From Candidatus Omnitrophota bacterium (GTDB taxonomy: Bacteria; Omnitrophota; Gorgyraeia; Gygaellales; JAHJCI01): DNA of 36,018 nucleotides. The notes under the pieces are model-generated. The model searched no databases and was not told where the DNA came from. It saw nothing but the letters and a program-made list of their open reading frames with translations. Of the stretch, positions 7,487 to 14,887 are shown in pieces; within the stretch, counting starts at the first letter, position 1; each line of letters begins with the position of its first letter. The position numbers and the translations under genes are program-made. The stretch covers positions 1 through 36,018 of the forward strand of contig JADHWR010000004.1 in assembly GCA_016783355.1 (NCBI GenBank), in the 5' to 3' direction.

Positions 7487-8131
7487 ATGTACGTTATAAT
7501 TGTAGGTTGTGGAAGAGTTGGCGCAAAACTGGCAGAGCTGCTTTCTCGCGAAGGGCACAATGTAGTAGTGATTGATAAGAATCCCGGTGCCTTTAAGCGA
7601 CTACCAGAGGGTTTTGACGGGGTTACACTCGAAGGCAGTGGTTTTGATTTGGAGCTTTTAAGACAAGCAGGCATAGAGAAAGCAGATGCATTTTGCAGTC
7701 TTACTAATGGAGACAATACTAATCTTGTTTGTGCGCAAATAGCCAAAAGAATTTTTAATTTACCTAAGGTAATTGCTCGTGTTTATGACCCGGAAAGAGC
7801 ACAGATTTATCAGGGCTTGGGTCTGGATGTTATTAGCGGCACAATTCTTTTTGCAGCAATGTTAAGAGATAAGCTTGTGGAGAGTAGATTCTCCAGTTTT
7901 CTTATTGAGACAAAGAATTTAGGGGTGTTGGAGATTAAGCTAAAGAAGGAGTTTGTGGGAAGGCGCGTAAAAGAATTTAATGCAGAGGGTGAGTTTTTAC
8001 TTGTCGCAATTAAAAGACCAGAGGAGACTTTTATTCCCGGTCCTGATACAGTATTAGAAGCAAACGATGTCTTAATGGCTGTGGTAAAGACTGACAGCCT
8101 CCAGAAGATTAAAAAGAGGTTTGGTTTTTGA
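7487..8131 (+). CDS. TrkA-type potassium uptake regulatory subunit (first copy)
   Basis: A 214-residue RCK subunit that binds nucleotide and gates a Trk/Ktr channel at the inner membrane face. The Rossmann motif is IIVGCGRVGAKLAELL with the acidic VVVID at the end of the second strand. RCK-C follows from about residue 140 (GVLEIKLKKEFVGRRVKEF and GPDTVLEANDVLMAVVKTDSL). E. coli TrkA is one chain with two such halves; here the two halves are adjacent genes. It overlaps the next gene by ATGA (8128-8131). Confidence 0.9.
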   Translation: MYVIIVGCGRVGAKLAELLSREGHNVVVIDKNPGAFKRLPEGFDGVTLEGSGFDLELLRQAGIEKADAFCSLTNGDNTNLVCAQIAKRIFNLPKVIARVYDPERAQIYQGLGLDVISGTILFAAMLRDKLVESRFSSFLIETKNLGVLEIKLKKEFVGRRVKEFNAEGEFLLVAIKRPEETFIPGPDTVLEANDVLMAVVKTDSLQKIKKRFGF

Positions 8132-8796
8132 TGTATATTCTTATTGTCGGAGCAGGTAGGGTTGGTTTCTTTTTGGCACAGAGGCTTCATCAAGATAAGC
8201 ATAGTGTCGCCTTAGTTGAGAAAGATAAAAGTGTCTGTGATGAGATTTCCGAGGAGCTTGATGTTTTGGTAATTAATGGAGATGGCTGCTCGCCGACTAT
8301 TCTTAAGGAGGCAGGCATTGAGCGCGCTGATGTTGTTGCTGCAGTTACCGGTGACGATGAGGACAATTTGATTGTCTGCCAAATAGCCAAGGAGACATTT
8401 GATGTATCTCGCACTGTCGGTCGCGTTAATGACCCGAAGAATGAGCGAATCTTTGCTGAGCTTGACGTGGATATACCTATTGATGCTACAGTAATTATCG
8501 CCAAAATTATTGAAGAAGAGGCAAGTTTTACTGACTTTGTTAATCTTTTAAGTTTTAAACGAGGAAAACTGAGTATCGTTCGTGTGGATTTACCGGAAGA
8601 TTCTCCTGTGATTAATCGCAAGGTTCAAGATGTGCAGTTACCAGCGGATTCTGTATTAATCTCTATCCTTCGCGGTGAAGAGGTTATTGTTCCGCATGGT
8701 GATACTGTTTTTGAGGTAGGCGATGATATTATTGCCCTTACTTTGATCGGCAATGAATCAAAGCTTTTGGAAATATTAGTAGGTAAATTAGAATGA
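8128..8796 (+). CDS. TrkA-type potassium uptake regulatory subunit (second copy)
   Basis: A second RCK subunit of 222 residues. It has the dinucleotide-binding motif ILIVGAGRVGFFLAQRL, VALVEKD, and the conserved AVTGDDEDNLIVCQIAK, then an RCK-C domain (SLLSFKRG through VIVPHGDTVFEVGDDIIALTL). It resembles its upstream neighbour throughout, which suggests duplication of a single-domain ancestor or a split TrkA. The two proteins may form a hetero-octameric ring on TrkH; that is inference. It is coupled by ATGA overlaps on both sides. Confidence 0.9.
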   Translation: MMYILIVGAGRVGFFLAQRLHQDKHSVALVEKDKSVCDEISEELDVLVINGDGCSPTILKEAGIERADVVAAVTGDDEDNLIVCQIAKETFDVSRTVGRVNDPKNERIFAELDVDIPIDATVIIAKIIEEEASFTDFVNLLSFKRGKLSIVRVDLPEDSPVINRKVQDVQLPADSVLISILRGEEVIVPHGDTVFEVGDDIIALTLIGNESKLLEILVGKLE

Positions 8797-8933
8797 TTTT
8801 ACATTCATTAAAGAAGGGTCTTTTTATTGTTCTGCGGGGAGCTTCAGGTATCTTTGCGGAAATCAGTTATGCCTTGGTGATTATTATTCTTGCGCTTCTC
8901 GTTTGTATAATTTTTACCCTCCATGCTGCTTAA
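8793..8933 (+). CDS. 46-residue single-span membrane peptide in the trk operon
   Basis: A short frame from ATG 8793, which overlaps the trkA stop as ATGA, to TAA 8931, which lies 11 nt inside trkH. The product begins MILHSLKKGLFIVLRGASGIF and continues with one strongly hydrophobic stretch, YALVIIILALLVCIIFTL, ending HAA. It has start-stop overlaps at both ends like its neighbours, and the two basic lysines before the membrane span suit an N-in orientation. I know no named family. It may be a small subunit or stabiliser of the TrkH-TrkA complex, or merely a coupling ORF. Confidence 0.65.
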   Translation: MILHSLKKGLFIVLRGASGIFAEISYALVIIILALLVCIIFTLHAA

Positions 8934-10425
8934 ACCACAAATAAAAGATATAAAGATTACCAGCTTCTATCTGGGCAGGATTATTCTTGGCCTGGGTTTG
9001 GTTTTGATTATTCCTTGCCTTTTTGCCGTTTTAAATCAAGAGATAAATCCGGCATTGGATTTTGCCATAAGCAGTGCAATTGCTTTGATTGCCGGTTTTC
9101 TTTTGATTACTTTTTGTAAAAGCAAAGAGGAGTTAAACTGGATGCAGGCAATGGGCATGGTTTCTCTTTCTTGGATTGCGGCGATGTTTTTAGGAGCCAT
9201 TCCATTGTATCTTAGCGGACATTGGGCCTCCTATCTCAATGCTTGTTTTGATGCGATGTCAGGTTTTGCTACCTGCGGTTTAACTTTGGTTGAGGATTTA
9301 GCGCATCTTTCCCGGGCGCATAATCTCTGGCGGCATTTAATGATGTTTGTCGGCGGTCAGGGTATTGTTATTATTGCTCTTTCGTTATTTGTGCGCAGTT
9401 CCTCAGGCGCATTTAAGATATATGTAGGGGAGGCGCGCGAAGAAAAGGTTATGCCCAGTGTTATCTCGACGGCGCGGTTTATCTGGCTGGTAAGTTTAGT
9501 TTATTTAATTTTGGGCACAACTACCTTAGCAAGCATATTAACAGCAGAGGGGTTTTCTTTAAAATCAGCAATCTTCCACAGCAGCTGTATCTTTATGGCA
9601 GCTTTTGATACTGGTGGTTTTGCTCCGCAAAGTCAGAATATCGCATATTATCACAGTTTTGCTTTTGAGATAACCTGTATGGTCTTGATGATTTTAGGTG
9701 CTTTGAATTTCAAGTTGCATTATGCCCTCTGGAGTGGTAATCGTCGGGAAATTATACGCAATATTGAAACAACGACCTTTTTTATTACAGTAATGTGTGC
9801 CTTTTTGCTTGTGGTTATCGGTCTGACTAAAGAAGGAACTTATCCGGCGGGTCTGATGTTGTTTCGAAAAGGCTTTTTTCAATTAATTTCTGCCCATAGC
9901 GGCACAGGTTATATGACAATCTTTGCCCCTCAGTTTATTAAGGAATGGCCTGTTTTTGCCATTCTGGGTATTATCGCCGCAATGGGCTTAGGCGGTGCAG
10001 TCTGCTCAACCACAGGTGGCATTAAGGTATTAAGATTGAGCATATTTTTAAAAACATTAGGTAATGAAATAAAGAAAATAATGCTGCCTCGTTCCTCTGT
10101 GGTAACGGATAAGCTTCACCATGTTAAAGATATGGTTTTAGATGAACGTCAGGTGCGTATGGCATTGCTTATCTTTTTGATGTATTTGGGCTTGTATGGA
10201 ATTGGTGCTGTTTTTGCAAGTCTCTATGGTTTTCCATTCCTCGCTTCCTTATTTGAATCAGTCTCAGCAGGAGCAAATGTTGGCTTATCTTGCGGTATAA
10301 TAAATCCTTCTCTGCCGGCATTGCTGAAGATAATATATATTTTACAGATGTGGTTTGGCCGACTCGAATTTATTGCGATATTTACGCTTTTTGGCGTGCT
10401 TATTGCTGCTGTTAAAGGAAGATGA
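8923..10425 (+). CDS. trkH: Trk-type potassium transporter membrane subunit
   Basis: TrkH/KtrB-family K+ channel subunit of 500 residues in the cytoplasmic membrane. Four pore loops are visible, each with the central filter glycine: MSGFATCGLTL, FDTGGFAPQSQN, HSGTGYMTIF and SAGANVGLSCG. About eight further hydrophobic spans surround them. The linker IGGGVC-type region reads GLGGAVCSTTGGIKVLR, the intramembrane loop area of the third repeat. It lies in an operon with two TrkA-like genes. The start at ATG 8923 lies within the preceding small ORF. Confidence 0.92.
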   Translation: MLLKPQIKDIKITSFYLGRIILGLGLVLIIPCLFAVLNQEINPALDFAISSAIALIAGFLLITFCKSKEELNWMQAMGMVSLSWIAAMFLGAIPLYLSGHWASYLNACFDAMSGFATCGLTLVEDLAHLSRAHNLWRHLMMFVGGQGIVIIALSLFVRSSSGAFKIYVGEAREEKVMPSVISTARFIWLVSLVYLILGTTTLASILTAEGFSLKSAIFHSSCIFMAAFDTGGFAPQSQNIAYYHSFAFEITCMVLMILGALNFKLHYALWSGNRREIIRNIETTTFFITVMCAFLLVVIGLTKEGTYPAGLMLFRKGFFQLISAHSGTGYMTIFAPQFIKEWPVFAILGIIAAMGLGGAVCSTTGGIKVLRLSIFLKTLGNEIKKIMLPRSSVVTDKLHHVKDMVLDERQVRMALLIFLMYLGLYGIGAVFASLYGFPFLASLFESVSAGANVGLSCGIINPSLPALLKIIYILQMWFGRLEFIAIFTLFGVLIAAVKGR

Positions 10426-10976
10426 TTAAAGTGTCAAAGTGTCAAGGTATCAAGGTATCAAAGACAGATATTAAAATTCAAGATCTTTTTAAAAATTTGT
10501 TTTTTTACTTTATTCTTTTGCCTTTTGCATTTTGCATTTTGAATTTAAATTGCTATGCTCAGTCTATATCCAGCACAGAGCTTATTGAGAATGCCAAGCA
10601 ATATGATGGCAAGACTGTTACCTATACAGGCGAGGTAGTTGGCGAGGTCATGCTTAGAAAAACAGGCGCTTGGGTTAATATTAGCGATGAAGAGGGGGTA
10701 ATCGGTGTCTGGATGCCTTTTGAATTGATAGACGAGATTGCTTATAAAGGAGATTACAAAACAATTGGTGATTGGATTGAGATTAAAGGGATATTTCATC
10801 GCGCCTGCCCTGAGCATGGCGGCGATTTAGACATACATGCACAATCCTTGCGTAAGATGAAATCTGGAGAGCCCAGAGAAAATATGATTATTGATCAGAC
10901 AAAAAAGAAGGTACTCTTTTGGCTGTTAGGTGTTTTATGCATAGTTTTGATTTTGAGAATATTTATCAGGAAATAG
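10422..10976 (+). CDS. Secreted or membrane-anchored OB-fold-like protein of unknown role
   Basis: 184 residues. The ATG overlaps the trkH stop (ATGA) with AAAGGAAG upstream, so the start is well supported. The first ~15 residues (IKVSKCQGIKVSK) are encoded by an 8-nt tandem repeat. A signal-like hydrophobic segment follows, LFFYFILLPFAFCILNLN, ending near CYAQS. The middle region (DGKTVTYTGEVVGEVMLRKTGAWVNI, then VIGVWMP and GDWIEIKGIFHRACPEHGGDLDIHA) resembles the OB-fold (tRNA_anti-like) domains of bacterial exported proteins. A C-terminal membrane span VLFWLLGVLCIVLILRIF precedes RK. The function is unknown; position suggests envelope or ion homeostasis. pheS begins inside its 3' end. Confidence 0.7.
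   Translation: MIKVSKCQGIKVSKTDIKIQDLFKNLFFYFILLPFAFCILNLNCYAQSISSTELIENAKQYDGKTVTYTGEVVGEVMLRKTGAWVNISDEEGVIGVWMPFELIDEIAYKGDYKTIGDWIEIKGIFHRACPEHGGDLDIHAQSLRKMKSGEPRENMIIDQTKKKVLFWLLGVLCIVLILRIFIRK
10428..10462. repeat. Octanucleotide tandem array GTCAAAGT/ATCAAGGT at a gene's 5' end
   Basis: Steps of 8 nt (GTCAAAGT, GTCAAGGT, ATCAAGGT, ATCAAAGA) immediately follow the start codon at 10422. The same unit occurs inside pheS at 11441-11480. Confidence 0.8.
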
Positions 10977-12046
10977 AAAAGGATTTTCAAAGAGTTTGCG
11001 ATAGTGAAGATCTGGAGAACTTGCGTATAAAGTATCTCGGCAGGAAAGGTCTTTTAGCCGGGATTACAGCAAGTATTCCTAATTTAGCTGTTGAGGAAAA
11101 ACCGAGGGTTGGCCAGGCAGTAAACGAATTGAAAAAGAGGATAAATTCTAAGATTCTTGAAAAACAAAAGGAGCTACCAAAGACGACTCGTCAAGCTAAG
11201 ATAACCTCTCAAGCCACGATAGCATCAGGCATAGATCTTAGTCTTCCAGGAATAAGAAGAGAGTTAGGTCATTTGCATCCAATTACTCAGATTATGGATG
11301 AGGTCTGCAATATATTTATCAATATGGGCTTTGTTGTTTATGATGGCCCGGAAATAGAAAGTGAATATAATAATTTTACTGCTTTAAACATTCCCTTAGA
11401 GCATCCATCGAGGGATGTGTTTGATACGTTTTATTTAGAGGGTCAAAGTGTCAAAGTATCAAAGTGTCAAGGAGCCAAAGAGGGAAAGTTATTGTTGCGC
11501 AGCCATACCTCACCGGCACAGATCAGGGCAATGAAGACGAGAAAGCCTCCTTTAGCGGTTATTGTTCCGGGCAGGGTTTATCGGCCAGACGCAACTGATG
11601 CATCACATTCTTTTATGTTTTATCAGATTGAGGGATTTATAGTGGATACAGATATAAAATTTTCCGATTTAAAAGGAACATTAGAGTTTTTTCTAAAATC
11701 AGTCTTTGGCAGAGGGATTAAGATGCGTTTTCGGCCACACTTCTTTCCTTTTACCGAGCCATCAGCAGAGGTGGATATATCCTGCATATTATGCAGGAGA
11801 AACCAGCCGCCGCCAGCCGGTAACCAGAAAAAGATTTGTCCTGTTTGTCATGGAAAAGGGTGGCTTGAGATTTTAGGCTGCGGCATGATTCATCCATCTG
11901 TTTTTAAACATGTCGGCATAGACCCGAAGAGATACACGGGGTTTGCCTTTGGTATGGGCGTGGATAGAATTGCGATGCTTAAGTTTGGTATTAATGATAT
12001 TCGGCTCTTTTATGAGAATGATTTAAGGTTTTTGCGGCAGTTTTAG
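10937..12046 (+). CDS. pheS: Phenylalanyl-tRNA synthetase alpha subunit
   Basis: PheS forms the catalytic part of the (alpha-beta)2 enzyme. I take ATG 10937, preceded by TTAGGTG, rather than the upstream TTG at 10919, because the family sequence starts about there. The N-terminal coiled-coil (IYQEIEKDFQRVCDSEDLENLRIKYLGRKG, in parts) leads into the class II core: motif 2 VIVPGRVYRPDATDASHSFMFYQIEGF and motif 3 GFAFGMGVDRIAMLKFGI. A Cys-rich loop CILCRRN...CPVCHGKGWLEILGCGM is found in other PheS proteins too. Odd: residues about 169-181 (QSVKVSKCQGAKEG) are encoded by an 8-nt tandem repeat placed in the loop before LLRSHTSPAQ. The gene is followed by a repeat directly after its stop. Confidence 0.94.
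   Translation: MHSFDFENIYQEIEKDFQRVCDSEDLENLRIKYLGRKGLLAGITASIPNLAVEEKPRVGQAVNELKKRINSKILEKQKELPKTTRQAKITSQATIASGIDLSLPGIRRELGHLHPITQIMDEVCNIFINMGFVVYDGPEIESEYNNFTALNIPLEHPSRDVFDTFYLEGQSVKVSKCQGAKEGKLLLRSHTSPAQIRAMKTRKPPLAVIVPGRVYRPDATDASHSFMFYQIEGFIVDTDIKFSDLKGTLEFFLKSVFGRGIKMRFRPHFFPFTEPSAEVDISCILCRRNQPPPAGNQKKICPVCHGKGWLEILGCGMIHPSVFKHVGIDPKRYTGFAFGMGVDRIAMLKFGINDIRLFYENDLRFLRQF
11441..11480. repeat. Octanucleotide tandem array translated within pheS
   Basis: GTCAAAGT, GTCAAAGT, ATCAAAGT, GTCAAGGA and GCCAAAGA follow one another in steps of 8 nt, as in the array at 10428. The reading frame passes through it and gives SVKVSKCQGAKEG between FYLEG and KLLLRSHTS. Confidence 0.85.
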
Positions 12047-12091
12047 AATAGGGGACGGTTGTTAATGCTCACTAATTAGGTAACTCTTTAG
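12047..12091 (+). repeat. Repeat family E copy 1 (ATAGGGGACGGTTGT)
   Basis: The sequence AATAGGGGACGGTTGT followed by a GCTCACTAATTAGGTAACTC stretch begins one base after the pheS stop. The same head (ATAGGGGACGGTTGT) and a similar tail (GCTCAGTAATTCAGTAAC) occur at 35197-35240. GGGGACGGTT ends are known from REP-like palindromes in several deltaproteobacterial and candidate-phylum genomes. Confidence 0.7.
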
Positions 12092-12266
12092 GTGCCAAGG
12101 CTTGGTTTACGCCGCATCACTCGGTTTTCCCCAGCGAGGAAAACCTTCACTCGGAGAAAATTTTCGCTCGTCCCAACATTTTATATGTAGGGACACCGTG
12201 CCCGCTCAAATTTCATACGTGCGGCTTAAAACCAATCCTTGCCACCTATGATTAATAAACATTAGT
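12062..12266. repeat. About 200-nt nested palindrome between pheS and pheT
   Basis: An outer imperfect inverted repeat pairs 12090-12116 (AGGTGCCAAGGCTTGG through GCCGCA) with 12220-12247 (TGCGGC through CCTTGCCACCT), flanked by CACTAATT / AATAAACATTAGTG. Inside are a GGTTTTCC-7-GGAAAACC hairpin (about 12123-12146) and a GTCCC/GGGAC hairpin with an ACAT/ATGT top (about 12173-12193). No open frame of note. It could be a repeat element or a structured RNA; sequence alone does not decide. Confidence 0.65.
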
Positions 12267-12302
12267 GGGTAGGCGAGGCAGTGGGCGGCCCAGAATTGCC
12301 CG
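12265..12302 (+). repeat. Repeat family D copy 1 (GGCGAGGCAGTGGGC ... CAGAATTGCCCG)
   Basis: GTGGGTAGGCGAGGCAGTGGGC is followed by GGCCCAGAATTGCCCG. The same modules occur inverted at 27707-27791 and directly at 35530-35573. This copy is the simplest; the other two carry extra hairpins between the modules. Confidence 0.75.
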
Positions 12303-12324
12303 CCATGTACCGTATGGTACAGGG
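12303..12324. mobile_element. 22-nt palindromic micro-element (family B copy 1) with CCCG duplication
   Basis: A palindrome centred on GTACCGTATGGTAC sits between CCCG (12299-12302) and CCCG (12325-12328). The paralogous copy at 27707-27720 reads GAATTGCCCGCAGCG (reverse strand) without the insert, so this is a filled site compared with an empty one. Confidence 0.75.
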
Positions 12325-12342
12325 CCCGCTTGTAAATGAGAG

Positions 12343-14382
12343 ATGAAATTTACTTATAATTGGTTAAAAGATTATGTTGAGATTAAGCTAAGACCCGGGC
12401 AATTAGCAGATAAACTGACGATGGCCGGCCTTGAGGTTACTAATTTAGAGAAGGCTGGCAATGATTGGGTCTTTGATGTTGAGGTTACACCGAATCGAGC
12501 AGATTTACTTTCGGTTATCGGGATAGCCAGGGAGGTAGCCGCAATTACTAATTCAAAATGTCGAGCGTATAGCGTAGAGCGTATAGCGGATAGTAAAACC
12601 TGCCTATCCGCCAAGCGCTATCCGCTAAACGCTAAAACATTAAAAATAGATATCGAGGATAAAAAAGATTGCCCTTTTTATTCGGCAAAGATAATTACCG
12701 ATGTTAAAGTAGGACCTTCACCCAGTTGGCTTGTGAGACGCCTGGAATTAGTAGGCATTCGCAGTGTCAATAACATTGTTGATATTACTAATTATGTGAT
12801 GCTCGAGACTGGCCAGCCCTTGCATGCCTTTGATTTAGATAAAATTAGCGCCTTAAAAATAGTTGTGAGGAGAGCAAGGAAAGAAGAGCAGATAATTACC
12901 ATTGATGAGGTGAAAAGGCCGTTAGAGGAGGATATATTAGTTATCGCAACCCAGAGACCAATTGCCATTGCCGGGATTATGGGAGGCAGAGACACTCAGA
13001 TAGAAGAGGCAACCCAGAATATACTCTTAGAGGCAGCATGCTTTAGCCCTCTTGTTATTCGCAGAGGCAGGAAGCTGTTAGGATTATCGAGCGAATCATC
13101 TTATCGTTTTGAAAGAAGCATAGATATTCAAGGGATAGAGACTGCTTCTTGGCGCACAATAGAGCTGATCAGAAAATTGGGTGGCGGTAATTTAGTTTTA
13201 TCCAAGAAAAACTCCACTGTTTTATCCAAAACCAAATCAATTAAAGTTGACCAAGATGACACGAATCGCCTCCTCGGTGAAACAATATCCATAATTTCAG
13301 CAGGCAGGATTCTGAAGTCCTTGGGGTTTAAGGTGCTCAAAAGAAAAAGAACTTTAAAGGTGAGCGTGCCTTCATTTCGTCAGGATATTCACACAAGCAT
13401 TGATTTAGTTGAGGAGATCGCACGCATTAACGGCTATGAGAATATCCCGAGGACCCTGCCGCGTATTAAAGCACAAGAGGAATTTTCTTTAAATTATAAA
13501 AAAATAAGGAAACTCAAAGAGGTATTAGTTGGTCTTGGATTAAATGAGGCAGTCACTTATAGTTTGCGCTCGACGCTTGAGTTTCAGAGATTTGGCTTTG
13601 AAGAAAAGCAAAGCCTCAAGATCCTCAATCCCTTAAGTAATCTTAATCAGGTGCTATCACCTTTTCTTTTTCCCCGCTTATTAACCGCTTGTCGTTATAA
13701 TTTCAATTATAAGCAAAAAAGTATTGGTCTATTTGAAATTGCCAAGGTTTTTAAAAATGCCAAACCCCCGGAGACATATGCCCTGGCGATATTATTAAGC
13801 GGGGACAACTACAGCGTATTATCCCTTAAAGGAATATTAGAGGTTGTCTTTGTGCGATTAGGAATAGCTGAGTTTGTCGAGATTCTACCGGGTCAAAGAG
13901 AAAGTTGGGCAGATTTATCAGCGGGTATCTGTTTAAAAACAGAGAATAGTTCGTTTCAATGCGGAGTATTTGGCCGGTTAAAGAAAGAGGTTTCATCTCT
14001 GTTTTCCCTTAAGCAGGATGTTTTTATTGCTGAGATTGACCTTGAAGAGATTCTTAAGGCTTGCGCAAAAGCAGTTAAAAAATATATTCCTTTATCTTTA
14101 TATCCGCAGATTGAGCAGGATTTAAGTATAATTGTAAAACAAGATACCCCTGTCGGTTCTATAATTAAAGAAATTAAAGAGCTAAATTTTTCTTATCTTG
14201 TGGACGTAAATATAAAAGATCTCTATGCGGGTGCGCAGATTAGTTCTGGTTTTAAAAGTATAACTATTTCCTTTGTTTTTCGTGCCCCGGACCACACATT
14301 AACTGATAGTGAAATCGAACCACTAATGTCGAGGATTATTCATTCTTTGCAGGATAAATTTAGTGCCCAATTACGAACATAA
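12343..14382 (+). CDS. pheT: Phenylalanyl-tRNA synthetase beta subunit, short form
   Basis: PheT, 679 residues, contributes tRNA binding and editing of Tyr-tRNA-Phe. N-terminal B1 (MKFTYNWLKDYVEIKLRPGQLADKLTMAG, in parts) runs straight into DVEVTPNRADLLSVIGIAREVAAIT. So the EMAP-II-like tRNA-binding domain that occupies about 110 residues in E. coli PheT is missing. B3/B4 (VGIRSVNNIVDITNYVMLE, QPLHAFD), B5, the catalytic-like core and a C-terminal FDX-ACB domain (YPQIEQDLSIIV to the end) are present. Residues about 73-98 (CRAYSVERIADSKTCLSAKR, then YPLNAK) are encoded by palindromic repeat F and replace the loop before LKIDIEDKKDCPFYSA. GAGAGATG precedes the start. Confidence 0.94.
   Translation: MKFTYNWLKDYVEIKLRPGQLADKLTMAGLEVTNLEKAGNDWVFDVEVTPNRADLLSVIGIAREVAAITNSKCRAYSVERIADSKTCLSAKRYPLNAKTLKIDIEDKKDCPFYSAKIITDVKVGPSPSWLVRRLELVGIRSVNNIVDITNYVMLETGQPLHAFDLDKISALKIVVRRARKEEQIITIDEVKRPLEEDILVIATQRPIAIAGIMGGRDTQIEEATQNILLEAACFSPLVIRRGRKLLGLSSESSYRFERSIDIQGIETASWRTIELIRKLGGGNLVLSKKNSTVLSKTKSIKVDQDDTNRLLGETISIISAGRILKSLGFKVLKRKRTLKVSVPSFRQDIHTSIDLVEEIARINGYENIPRTLPRIKAQEEFSLNYKKIRKLKEVLVGLGLNEAVTYSLRSTLEFQRFGFEEKQSLKILNPLSNLNQVLSPFLFPRLLTACRYNFNYKQKSIGLFEIAKVFKNAKPPETYALAILLSGDNYSVLSLKGILEVVFVRLGIAEFVEILPGQRESWADLSAGICLKTENSSFQCGVFGRLKKEVSSLFSLKQDVFIAEIDLEEILKACAKAVKKYIPLSLYPQIEQDLSIIVKQDTPVGSIIKEIKELNFSYLVDVNIKDLYAGAQISSGFKSITISFVFRAPDHTLTDSEIEPLMSRIIHSLQDKFSAQLRT
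12562..12633. repeat. Palindromic repeat family F copy 2, translated within pheT
   Basis: AGCGTATAGCGTAGAGCGTATAGCG, then TAGTAAAA, then CTATCCGCC and GCTATCCGCTAAACGCT. It matches the reverse complement of the tRNA-spacer repeat 3786-3842 over most of its length. At about 72 nt it keeps the frame open and adds about 24 codons. Confidence 0.85.
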
Positions 14383-14390
14383 GATGTAAA

Positions 14391-14864
14391 ATGTACAAAT
14401 TTATCGGAATATTTTGTATTCTGGCGGTGCTTTTTTGCTTTTCTGGGCCTGCCTTGAGCGAGCAAGAGCAATCAGGTCAGTCAGAGCAGTCAGATAGTCT
14501 CACGATTACTACGTATTACCCCTCACCCTATGGTGATTACAATGAACTAATGACACACAGCAATACCAACTTGGCAACAGATGAGGGAGATGTTGGAATC
14601 GGAACGACCAGCCCTACGCAGAAATTAGATGTAGCGGGTTTTGTAAAAGGACAATCTGGTTTATGTATTGGTGAGGATTGTCGAAGCAAATGGCCGGGTA
14701 TAATTTCTTGTTGGGATGCTTGCGTTGAGCATGGTTCGGCCGACGAGAGTTGTGATGATGTGTGTGCGCAGGATAAGGGATTCTGCACAGGCACCTACGG
14801 TCAGTTTTCTTGTGCTACGCAATCAACTGGACATGAAACCCTGCATTGTCGGTGCTGTAAATAG
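14391..14864 (+). CDS. Secreted Cys-rich YYPSPYG protein
   Basis: A 157-residue exported protein. A signal peptide (MYKFIGIFCILAVLFCFSGPALS) leads to LTITTYYPSPYGDYNEL, then the beta-repeat phrase DVGIGTTSPTQKLDVAG. It ends in a Cys-rich domain with about eleven cysteines (CIGEDC, CWDACV, CDDVCAQ, GFCTG, FSCAT, CRCCK). The GIGT-P-KLDV phrase is common in the stems of trimeric surface and tail-fibre-like proteins. The Cys-rich tail could be disulphide-bonded outside the cell. The function is unknown. It shares its N-terminal design with the next gene. Confidence 0.75.
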   Translation: MYKFIGIFCILAVLFCFSGPALSEQEQSGQSEQSDSLTITTYYPSPYGDYNELMTHSNTNLATDEGDVGIGTTSPTQKLDVAGFVKGQSGLCIGEDCRSKWPGIISCWDACVEHGSADESCDDVCAQDKGFCTGTYGQFSCATQSTGHETLHCRCCK

Positions 14865-14887
14865 AATTGAATGGTAATAATGTATGT

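Noticed and set aside
10919..10936. TTG 10919 as pheS start
   Set aside because: ATG 10937 has TTAGGTG just upstream and fits the family's N-terminus better.
12062..12342. T-box or other amino-acid riboswitch before pheT
   Set aside because: No T-box motif, specifier loop or terminator with T run could be placed; the structure is better explained by nested inverted repeats.
12599..12606. Possible stop-codon readthrough or frame break at the repeat insert in pheT
   Set aside because: The frame stays open through the whole insert and the conserved text on both sides is in the same frame.
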